Part shown: positions 5,877-11,962 of the stretch, in pieces
Numbering within the stretch: position 1 is the stretch's first letter
How the letters are laid out: each line of letters begins with the position of its first letter
DNA from: Clostridia bacterium
GTDB taxonomy: Bacteria > Bacillota > Clostridia > Oscillospirales > Acutalibacteraceae
Length of the DNA: 13,976 bases
Reading direction: 5' to 3'
Assembly: GCA_017534365.1 (NCBI GenBank)
Contig: JAFWCS010000505.1
Location: 1-13,976 of the forward strand
Translations under genes and position numbers: made by a program
The notes under the pieces: generated by a model
Database searches by the model: none
Seen by the model: only the letters and a program-made list of their open reading frames with translations
Told to the model about the DNA's origin: nothing

Positions 5877-6722
5877 ATGAGAAATCAGGAATACAGCGGC
5901 ATGCCGATGCGGTTTGCGCACACCGGCGTCACGCAGTTCGCGCCGGAGAATACGCTCGAGGCGTTCCAAAAGGCCGCGGAGCTCGGCTGCGAGGGCATCG
6001 AGCTGGATATCCAGCGCAGCGGCGACGGCGAGATCATCGTCACCCACAACGGCAATCTGGGCTACATGACGTTTGAGGCACACCGGGATTCGCTGATGGA
6101 TCTGACAGCGGCGCAGATCAGGCAGTTCGACATTCCCTTCCGCAACGCGCTCAAGCTGAAATATCCGCCCTATCCGTGGACGGAGCATTTCGGCGGCCGG
6201 CGCATGATCATGCCGCCCGACTATGCGGAAGACCGCGTGACCCATCTGATCACGTTCCCGGAATTCGACGCCTGGCTCGCCACAGTCGATTATGATCTTA
6301 CCGTCGAGGTCGAGTTCAAGTGCAAGGGCATGTGTCCGCGCATGGACGAGATCCTCGCGCATTCCCCCAACGTGTCAAGGTATATCCTCTTCTCGGGCGA
6401 CTGGGAGGTCCTCGAGGAGATGCAGGCGCATTACCGCGCGCACGGCAAGCCGGACGGCCTGCGGCTCGGCGCGAATATCCGCTTCATTAATGAAAGGACC
6501 ATGAACTTTGTCAGGCGCTCCGATCTCTGGGAGGTCGGGCTCAATAACGAAGCGTTCACCAAGGCGGACGTCGAGATGTTTGAATCCATGGGCATCAAGG
6601 TCTTCTCCAACCTCGGCGATTACCCCGAATGGTGGGCGCAGATCTGCGCCATGGGCGTTACGGGCTTCAAGACGAATTACCCGGACGCCTACACGGAGTG
6701 GTGGCGCGGTGCGCAGAAATAA
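5877..6722 (+). CDS. Glycerophosphodiester phosphodiesterase-like (GDPD) protein
   Basis: The protein has 281 residues, with GGAGGT seven bases before the ATG and no signal peptide. The N-terminal GDPD barrel is clear: FAHTGVTQFAPENTLEAFQK (13-32), GIELDIQRSGDGEIIVTHN (40-58) and VEVEFK (143-148). Known GDPD enzymes use two His and acidic metal ligands to cleave glycerophosphodiesters to glycerol-3-phosphate and an alcohol. Here His15, Glu42, Asp44, His57 and Glu146 are present, but the usual HRG is HTG and the second His motif is THN rather than HD. The C-terminal half keeps the family's NLGDYPEWW / GVTGFKTNYP strand-loop pattern, the last step of the barrel. The altered first motif suggests a different substrate from glycerophosphocholine. 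Cotranscription with the GH101-like gene is likely. Confidence 0.82.
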   Translation: MRNQEYSGMPMRFAHTGVTQFAPENTLEAFQKAAELGCEGIELDIQRSGDGEIIVTHNGNLGYMTFEAHRDSLMDLTAAQIRQFDIPFRNALKLKYPPYPWTEHFGGRRMIMPPDYAEDRVTHLITFPEFDAWLATVDYDLTVEVEFKCKGMCPRMDEILAHSPNVSRYILFSGDWEVLEEMQAHYRAHGKPDGLRLGANIRFINERTMNFVRRSDLWEVGLNNEAFTKADVEMFESMGIKVFSNLGDYPEWWAQICAMGVTGFKTNYPDAYTEWWRGAQK

Positions 6723-6742
6723 GCGCCCTACGGTCGGAAATG

Positions 6743-6771
6743 ACGGCATCGTAGCTTTCCATGCCGTTTTG
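6743..6771 (+). terminator. Weak terminator or attenuator between the GDPD and transporter genes
   Basis: Arms ACGGCAT (6744-6750) and ATGCCGT (6762-6768) pair perfectly around an 11-base loop and run directly into TTTT (6768-6771). The stem is short, so partial termination or mRNA 3'-end protection inside the operon is more likely than a full stop. No promoter was found between it and the transporter start. Confidence 0.45.
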
Positions 6772-6803
6772 AAACTGCAACAAACAAGACGGGAGTGAAA
6801 GAA

Positions 6804-8390
6804 ATGAAACCCAACACGAAACCGGCAAATTCCCTGCCCTCCGATACGGGCAAAAACGTGACGACGTTCGAATACGTCTGTCTGATCCTCGCGCGTGTGG
6901 GCGGCATGTTCGGCACCACGCTGACCGGCACGCTCGCCGCCGCCTTCCTGCACGAGCTGTATTACGGCCCGGTCGGCGTCGAATCGGATGAGATCGCGAA
7001 GATCCTCGCCGTGCAGACGACTCTGACCACCGTGGCCGGCATCCTGATCGGTCTGGTCGCCGGCATCGTCGTCCAGAAATGGAAGACCCGCTGGGGCCGC
7101 TATCGCCAGTGGTACATCATCTGCCTGGTGCCCATTTTCGTGCTGACCGTGCTGTTCTTCTACGTGCCGAAGGGCTGGTCTGCAGCCGTGATCGCAGGCC
7201 ATGAGGCGGGCGCTTCGGAAGCGGTGAAAACAGCGGCTACCGTTGCGCTGAGAAAGATGACGCTGTTCCGCTACGGCATCGCGCTCTGCCAGACGATCTT
7301 CAACGCCTTCAACAACTTCGGCCAGAACGTGGCGCAGGTGATCTCGCCCAATCCGAAGGAGAAAAAGACCGTTGCCACGATCTGGCAGCTCTCCTATTAC
7401 ATCGGCTACGGCGCGGCCTATCTCGGCACCTTTGTTTACGGCCTGTTCAGCGACGACAAGAATAAGATGTATATGACCCTCGCGATCGTCGCTGCGCTGG
7501 TCACCGCCTTCGGCAACCTGATGTGCGGTCTGTTCTGTCAGGAGCGCATCGAGCTGCCGAAGAAGGAAAAGGTCAAGGTCTCAAAGGCGCTGTTCTCCCT
7601 GTTCAAGTATCGGAATTACCGCGCGTTCCAGTATATGAGCTGGGTCAACGTGCTTGCCACGCTCGGCAAATTCTCGACCCTGCTTGCCGCCATCACGGTC
7701 GGCTCCTCCAAAAACCTGCTGCTCACCCTGCCCACGGCGGTCGGCACCGTGGTCGGCAACGTGATCACCACCAGACTCTCGAAGAAATACGAGCCGACCA
7801 AGCTTCTGAAATTCTGCGGCCCCTACGCCATGATCTCGGCGGGCGTCCTTTTCCTGATCTGCTTTGCCGAGGCGAAGCTGGGTCTGGTCTTCTTCAAGGG
7901 CTGGAACAGCGTGTTCTTCTATGCTTTTTATTTCCTGTTCGGTCTGGGCATCGGCGTGCAGGAGCTTTCCAACTCCCACTTCGTCGTCGAATATTACGAC
8001 TACCTCGAATGGCAGACCGGCGAGCGCATGGAAGCGATCCAGGGCATCGTGCCCGGCTGGATCAGCACCGCGCTCAACTATCTGCGCGAGCTTGCGATCC
8101 CCTTCATGATCGCCTGGGTCGGCTATCCGTCGTCCACGGAGGGCGACCTCGTCGAAACAATGCTCAAGCGGCCGCAGGCGGACTATCTGAAAACCTGCCT
8201 CTGGCTGCTGGCTTTCCTGGTCTTCGGCTATGCGCTGAGCAACCTGCTCAGATCCATCATTCTCAAAACGCTCTATGACGTGGAGGGTGAAAAGAAGGCG
8301 CAGATGTATCGCGAGCTGGAGCAGATCCGCGCCGAGCGCCATGCGGAGAACGCGGCGCTTGCCGGGGTGAATGCCGAAACGGCGGAGTAA
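6804..8390 (+). CDS. GPH-family (glycoside-pentoside-hexuronide) MFS cation:sugar symporter
   Basis: The protein has 528 residues. GGGAG at 6791-6795 is 8 bases from the ATG at 6804; an upstream in-frame GTG at 6795 overlaps that site and is rejected. About twelve hydrophobic segments are seen. GPH marks are the loop KTRWGRYRQW (94-103, between helices 2 and 3) and DYLEWQTGERMEAIQG (399-414), the family's cytoplasmic loop in the second half. Relatives (MelB, XynB/YicJ types) bring glycosides, often plant or glycan oligosaccharides, into the cell with Na+ or H+. Extra length comes from a loop near residues 120-150 and an acidic, charged C-terminal tail of about 40 residues. Its place next to a cytoplasmic GH101-like hydrolase suggests it brings in that enzyme's substrate. 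Confidence 0.9.
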   Translation: MKPNTKPANSLPSDTGKNVTTFEYVCLILARVGGMFGTTLTGTLAAAFLHELYYGPVGVESDEIAKILAVQTTLTTVAGILIGLVAGIVVQKWKTRWGRYRQWYIICLVPIFVLTVLFFYVPKGWSAAVIAGHEAGASEAVKTAATVALRKMTLFRYGIALCQTIFNAFNNFGQNVAQVISPNPKEKKTVATIWQLSYYIGYGAAYLGTFVYGLFSDDKNKMYMTLAIVAALVTAFGNLMCGLFCQERIELPKKEKVKVSKALFSLFKYRNYRAFQYMSWVNVLATLGKFSTLLAAITVGSSKNLLLTLPTAVGTVVGNVITTRLSKKYEPTKLLKFCGPYAMISAGVLFLICFAEAKLGLVFFKGWNSVFFYAFYFLFGLGIGVQELSNSHFVVEYYDYLEWQTGERMEAIQGIVPGWISTALNYLRELAIPFMIAWVGYPSSTEGDLVETMLKRPQADYLKTCLWLLAFLVFGYALSNLLRSIILKTLYDVEGEKKAQMYRELEQIRAERHAENAALAGVNAETAE

Positions 8391-8396
8391 GATACG

Positions 8397-9425
8397 ATGA
8401 AGAATAAAGCCTGCAAAATCATCAGCCTGCTGCTCGCGCTCCTGCTCTTTGCCGGCGCGTTCGGCATCCTGCCCCGCGCAATCGCGGCGAACGGCTTTTC
8501 CTACGAACACGATCCGCGCGAAAATTCCTATGCAATGCAGGATATCGTCGCGGATGAAGCCGCGGTCTACGGCTTTCGCCCGAGCGAGACCGGCAGCCTG
8601 CGCATGTATGCGTCCGCGGACTGGTCCGACCCTGCCCTCGTGGAGGCGGGGCGGCAGGACCGCATCGCCTATCACGAGAGCATCGCGGCCATGTATGGTC
8701 TGCTGCAGGAGATGCAGGCGGCGGGGGAGAGCACCGAGATGATCGCCCGCGCGATCAGCGCCAAACGCAATCAGATCCGTCTGGACGCCTACGCCGATGA
8801 TCCCGAAGGGCTCGCCGCGCTCAAGGCGCGAAATCTCGAAAAATACGGCCATGAGGAAGGCCCGCTGCCCGAGGAGCTCTATGTGCAATACGGCACCTGG
8901 GAGCGCGTGATCGAAAAGGCGTTCAGCGCCAACGTCGGCATGGACGCCTGCCTCGGCCTGTATGACGACTATTTTTACCTGTATGTCGCGCTCGGACAGG
9001 TGCCCTGTGACCATCTCGATGAAAACGCCGACGGCGCATGCGACCGCTGCGGGGCACCGACCGCCTGCGCCGCAGCGCTTCTGGTTGCCGGCGGGCAGAC
9101 GGTCCGCTGGAGCTCCAATGTGATCATCCGCGCTCGCGCGGAGCATCTTGCCCCGGCGTTTCATCTGGTGCTTTGCGTCAACGGCGAAGAGATCGACGGC
9201 ACAAATGAGGACGTCCGATTTAGCTGCGCGCGCCTGAGGACGGATTTGACCTATACCGTCAAAATCGTTGACGGCGAAGGCAATGTGCAGAAGGACGCGA
9301 CCGGCGCCGAGCTGATCAGAACCGGCGGCACGGTCATCTGCGACGGACGGTTGATCTCCAAGCTGATCACCTGTCTTTATTACATCATTTTCAGAGCGTT
9401 TCCGACTGTTCTGATCGAACCTTAA
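8397..9425 (+). CDS. Exported protein of unknown function with Cys-rich CDH/CDxC module
   Basis: The protein has 342 residues. Its ATG is only 6 bases after the transporter stop, with GGAG 9 bases upstream, so it belongs to the same transcript. A signal peptide (residues 1-30, cleavage near AIA-AN) precedes a mostly helical acidic region (about 45-200) with ADDPEGLAAL and GMDACLGLYDDY. It is followed by CDHLDENADGACDRCG (204-219), a small Cys/His motif I recall in clostridial cell-surface proteins, and an immunoglobulin-like stretch (about 230-315). The C-terminus is a hydrophobic-amphipathic helix (319-339) that may hold the protein at the envelope. I recall the helical module from other Clostridia surface proteins but know no name or function. 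It could be a binding partner that supplies substrate to the transporter. Confidence 0.8.
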   Translation: MKNKACKIISLLLALLLFAGAFGILPRAIAANGFSYEHDPRENSYAMQDIVADEAAVYGFRPSETGSLRMYASADWSDPALVEAGRQDRIAYHESIAAMYGLLQEMQAAGESTEMIARAISAKRNQIRLDAYADDPEGLAALKARNLEKYGHEEGPLPEELYVQYGTWERVIEKAFSANVGMDACLGLYDDYFYLYVALGQVPCDHLDENADGACDRCGAPTACAAALLVAGGQTVRWSSNVIIRARAEHLAPAFHLVLCVNGEEIDGTNEDVRFSCARLRTDLTYTVKIVDGEGNVQKDATGAELIRTGGTVICDGRLISKLITCLYYIIFRAFPTVLIEP

Positions 9426-9438
9426 ACGAAATCAAAAA

Positions 9439-9466
9439 GCTCCTCGCTGCAGTTGCAGCGGGGAGC
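9439..9466. terminator. Bidirectional terminator between convergent genes
   Basis: The arms GCTCCTCGCTGC and GCAGCGGGGAGC pair (one G-T wobble) around AGTT. On the minus strand the stem runs into GCTTTTTGATTTC, a strong tail just after the acetyltransferase gene. On the plus strand the tail is CTCTCTTT, weaker, after the exported-protein gene. Confidence 0.8.
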
Positions 9467-9472
9467 CTCTCT

Positions 9473-10102
9473 TTAGTCAAACAGCTGACCGGGCAGTTTC
9501 AGTTTTTCCTTCGGCGGGAAGCCTTTGTCGAAGGCTTCCACGTCCGCGTCGTCCACGTAATAGCCCTGCGGCGTCTGATAAACGCCGGTGACGCCGTCCA
9601 GATAGCCCGGGATCAGTTCCTTGCAAAGAAAGAAGGAGGCGTCTGCGTCCTCCGGCAGATCGTGATAGCGGATGCCGAAGCTGCCGGCGTAGTCAAATCC
9701 GCTTTTGCCGTAAAACCCGATGTTGCCTTCAAACAGGACCGCGCCGAAGCCCAGCGCAGCCGCCTTTTCCAGCGAGGCGTCCAGCAGCTGCTTGCCGTAG
9801 CCCTTGCGTTTGAGCGGCGGCGTGATGCAGATCGGCCCCATGGTCAGCACGGGAATGACCCGGCCGTCATCGGCGAGGATGACAGTTCGCATGAACATAT
9901 TCTGCCCGATCAGTTCGCCGTCCAGCTCCAGCACGAAATCCAGTTCCTTCACAAAGGCCGGATCCTCGCGCAGCACGTGGATCACGTAATGCTCACTGCA
10001 GCCCGGACGATAGACGTTCCAGAAGGACTCGCGGATCAGCGCTTCCACCGCGCGGTGATCCGCCGGCGTTTCCGGCCGAAGCACGAGATTGTTCGGATTC
10101 AT
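9473..10102 (-). CDS. GNAT-family N-acetyltransferase
   Basis: The protein has 209 residues beginning MNPNNLVLRP. GGAGG lies 7 bases before the ATG at 10102; an adjacent ATG at 10105 is only 4 bases away. GNAT landmarks are an N-terminal strand-helix ADHRAVEALIRESF (14-27), the strand VLTMGPICITP (85-95), and the acetyl-CoA pyrophosphate loop KRKGYGKQLL (98-107), matching the R/Q-x-x-G-x-G/A motif. NIGFYGKSGFDYAG (127-140) is the usual C-terminal FY-x-x-x-GF element. The region after residue 160 is a short extra tail. Acetyl-CoA-dependent N-acetylation of a small molecule or protein is the family role; the substrate cannot be deduced. It has a near-perfect promoter at 10131-10159 and stands alone. 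Confidence 0.92.
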   Translation of the reverse strand: MNPNNLVLRPETPADHRAVEALIRESFWNVYRPGCSEHYVIHVLREDPAFVKELDFVLELDGELIGQNMFMRTVILADDGRVIPVLTMGPICITPPLKRKGYGKQLLDASLEKAAALGFGAVLFEGNIGFYGKSGFDYAGSFGIRYHDLPEDADASFFLCKELIPGYLDGVTGVYQTPQGYYVDDADVEAFDKGFPPKEKLKLPGQLFD

Positions 10103-10130
10103 CATTTCACCTCCATTTTTTGCCACATTT

Positions 10131-10159
10131 ATTATAATCGATTTCTCCGGAATCGTCAA
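10131..10159 (-). promoter_or_regulatory. Sigma-A promoter of the GNAT gene
   Basis: On the minus strand TTGACG (10159-10154), a 17-base spacer and TATAAT (10136-10131) form one of the strongest promoters in the window. It is back to back with the SGNH hydrolase promoter; the two -35 boxes are 22 bases apart. Confidence 0.88.
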
Positions 10160-10181
10160 GCGGGAGCTGGGATCCTTGCGC

Positions 10182-10210
10182 TTGCGTTTTCAGATCACGT
10201 ATGCTATAAT
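10182..10210 (+). promoter_or_regulatory. Sigma-A promoter of the SGNH hydrolase gene
   Basis: TTGCGT (10182-10187), a 17-base spacer and TATAAT (10205-10210), with TG one base before the -10 (extended -10). The ATG at 10237 is 27 bases downstream, with GGGGAG at 10224-10229. Confidence 0.85.
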
Positions 10211-10236
10211 TCATTATAAGAAAGGGGAGATCTGAA

Positions 10237-11091
10237 ATGAAAAAACTGACAGCTATGATCCTGTGCGTTCTGCTTCTGCTCGGCAGCGTCTGCGCCGCAG
10301 CGTTTGCGCAGGACGATGCGCCGCTTTACGTCGTGCTGGGCGATTCGATCGGCTACGGCTCCGGGCTGAGCAACGCCCGTGAAGCCTGCTACGGCAGGAT
10401 CGTCGCCGATACGAACGGCTACGGCTACGCGAACCACGCGATTCCCGGCCACACGACGCAGCAGTTGCTCGGCCGCCTGCAGGAGCCCGGCGTGCGTTCG
10501 GACGTGACCGCCGCGGATCTGATCAGCATTTCGATCGGCGGCAACAACTTCCTGCTCGGCAATATCGTCGCGCTGCTCTATGACGGCATCGTCAGAGAAG
10601 ACTACAGCCGTTTTGACCGGATCGCCGAAGGGTTCTATACGGATCTCTGCACGATCATCGAAACGATCCGCGATCTGAATCCCGACGCGCTGCTCCTGAT
10701 GCAGACGATCTATAATCCGCAGGTCGGCGACGTCGGCGCCGTTTATCAGCAGGGCGCGGACCGCATCAACGCCGAGATCCGGCGCTATGACGCCGATCAT
10801 CCGGGTGAGATCGTGATCGTGGACGTCGCTGCCGTGCTGACGGACAGCGATACGGATTTCGCTGCGGACCGGATCCATCCGAGCGTGGCGGGCAACGAAA
10901 AAATCGCCGCGGAGATTCTGAAAACACTGGATGCGCAGGGGATCGAAACCGCGCTCACGCCTGTGATCAACACCCCCGGCAAGGATATCCGGCTCCCCGG
11001 CGCGTTCACCGACGTGGTCGATCTCGCCGGCCGGTGCTTCCGGTTCCTCGCAAACCTGCGCGCCGCCCTTCTGCGCCTGCTCCCGGTCTGA
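10237..11091 (+). CDS. Secreted SGNH/GDSL-family esterase or lipase
   Basis: The protein has 284 residues, with GGGGAG seven bases before the ATG. The signal peptide is MKKLTAMILCVLLLLGSVCA plus AAFA, with cleavage near residue 24. All SGNH blocks are present: GDSIG with Ser37 (35-39), the oxyanion Gly71 in HAIPGHTT, GGNN with Asn103 (101-104), and DRIHPS with Asp211 and His214 (211-216). The family hydrolyses esters or removes acetyl groups from glycans and lipids; the small single-domain form here gives no substrate clue. A C-terminal stretch, residues 263-284, is amphipathic and rich in Leu/Arg/Phe, and may bind the membrane or wall. It is alone behind its own promoter, and its 3' side holds the inverted-repeat element at 11097-11166. 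Confidence 0.93.
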   Translation: MKKLTAMILCVLLLLGSVCAAAFAQDDAPLYVVLGDSIGYGSGLSNAREACYGRIVADTNGYGYANHAIPGHTTQQLLGRLQEPGVRSDVTAADLISISIGGNNFLLGNIVALLYDGIVREDYSRFDRIAEGFYTDLCTIIETIRDLNPDALLLMQTIYNPQVGDVGAVYQQGADRINAEIRRYDADHPGEIVIVDVAAVLTDSDTDFAADRIHPSVAGNEKIAAEILKTLDAQGIETALTPVINTPGKDIRLPGAFTDVVDLAGRCFRFLANLRAALLRLLPV

Positions 11092-11096
11092 TTTCG

Positions 11097-11166
11097 TTGC
11101 AGGCAGGATGAAACCTGCCGGGCGATCCCGGGCGGCACACCGGAGATCCCGGTGAGGCGCCTGCAA
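11097..11166. other. Cloverleaf-shaped inverted-repeat element, non-tRNA
   Basis: Outer arms TTGCAGGC (11097-11104) and GCCTGCAA (11159-11166) pair perfectly over 8 bases. They enclose CCGGG-CGAT-CCCGG (11118-11131), CACCGG-AGATC-CCGGTG (11138-11154) and a weaker AGG/CCT pair (11105-11115). An alternative pairing of GGCAGG with CCTGCC competes with the outer stem. It lacks the tRNA T-loop, a seven-base anticodon loop and tRNA invariant bases. It could be a structured 3' UTR of the hydrolase mRNA, a small RNA or a repeated element. Confidence 0.4.
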
Positions 11167-11187
11167 AAAAACAGAAAAGAAACAGAA

Positions 11188-11223
11188 ACAGCTCCGCAAA
11201 AGCAGTGGCTTTTGCGGAGCTGT
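11188..11223. terminator. Strong bidirectional hairpin terminator
   Basis: A perfect 16-base stem (11188-11203 with 11208-11223) around AGTG. On the minus strand it leads into TTTCTGTTTCTTTTCTG, ending the small membrane-anchored protein gene. On the plus strand CTTTTT follows 9 bases later, after the SGNH hydrolase gene. Confidence 0.8.
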
Positions 11224-11271
11224 CGTCATCTTTTTGCCGATTCTTCTCTGCTGCAACGCAGTCAAAAACCT

Positions 11272-11732
11272 TTATCTGGTGGAGAGGATGTATTCCGTCA
11301 TTTCGCTCAGATCCGCGCCGTTATAGGCGTCGCTGATCGAAATCGTATAGGCAAAGCTGTTATATGTCCAGGTGGCAAGGTAGTAGCTGCCGTTCTTGCC
11401 CTTGAGCGTTACGTCGTAGCCGCCGATGGATTGCGCGGTCTGCTCGGTCAGGTCGTTTCTGCTGTCGCTGTTGTCCTTCACGCCGAGGGTCTTCCGGCTG
11501 TAGCCGGCGTCGCCGTAGGTCACCTCGATGGTGCTGCTGTTGGATTCCACGCCGGTCACGGGAACGCCGACCAGCCGGTCGGAATACTGCATGTTGAAGC
11601 TCGTCGTGTTGGCCGCGGCTTCGCCGCCGTTGCTGAACCTGCCTCCGTCGCGCTTTTGATGAACGAAAATCAGGACCCCCGCCGCCACAACGAGCGCAGC
11701 GATCAGGACGGCGCAAATGTTTTTTTCTTCAT
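11272..11732 (-). CDS. Small membrane-anchored extracytoplasmic protein, frame broken at an A7 run
   Basis: The ATG at 11732-11730 has GGGGGAG six bases upstream and starts MKKK, but the frame stops after nine codons. Adding one A to the seven-A run (T run at 11720-11726 on the plus strand) joins it to the long downstream frame. The result would be an N-terminus MKKKNICAVLIAALVVAAGV, a normal signal-anchor helix. Without that, the open frame can only start at a GTG (11688) that has no ribosome site and cuts the helix. The remaining 110 or so residues form a polar, beta-rich domain with NTTSFNMQYSD and a C-terminal half (YDVTLKGKNGSYYLATWTYN) loosely like DUF4367-type surface domains. The shift may be a sequencing error, phase variation, slippage or decay. 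Function is unknown. Confidence 0.7.
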
Positions 11733-11894
11733 ATAGCTCTCCCCCAGAAGCGAACCCGGCCGGGCAGTTCCGTGACGAACGTCCCGCTTCCTGTTCTTAT
11801 CAAGCACACGCACCCGCTCAGCGCAAGGGGTTAAAAAATAATTCTGTTTTTAGATTATGCGCCCTTTCGATTTCCCTGTTATCATAGGAAAATC

Positions 11895-11930
11895 CGCCCC
11901 GACCGCAGACAAAAAACTGTGATCGGGGCG
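11895..11930 (-). terminator. Terminator of the rlmD-type gene
   Basis: Arms CGCCCCGA (11895-11902) and TCGGGGCG (11923-11930) pair perfectly, with a second helix CGCAG / CTGTG inside. On the minus strand the stem is followed by GATTTTCC. It lies about 30 bases after the methyltransferase stop. Confidence 0.65.
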
Positions 11931-11962
11931 AAGCTGTGTGTAAATCTTGTTATGCCTTGAAA

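Noticed and set aside
7581..9164. 527-codon open frame on the minus strand
   Set aside because: Antisense to the GPH symporter and exported protein, both of which have clear family or signal-peptide features.
11097..11166. tRNA gene
   Set aside because: The outline has an 8-base closing stem and inner arms, but the middle arm has a 4-base loop, there is no T-loop sequence, and tRNA invariant bases are missing.
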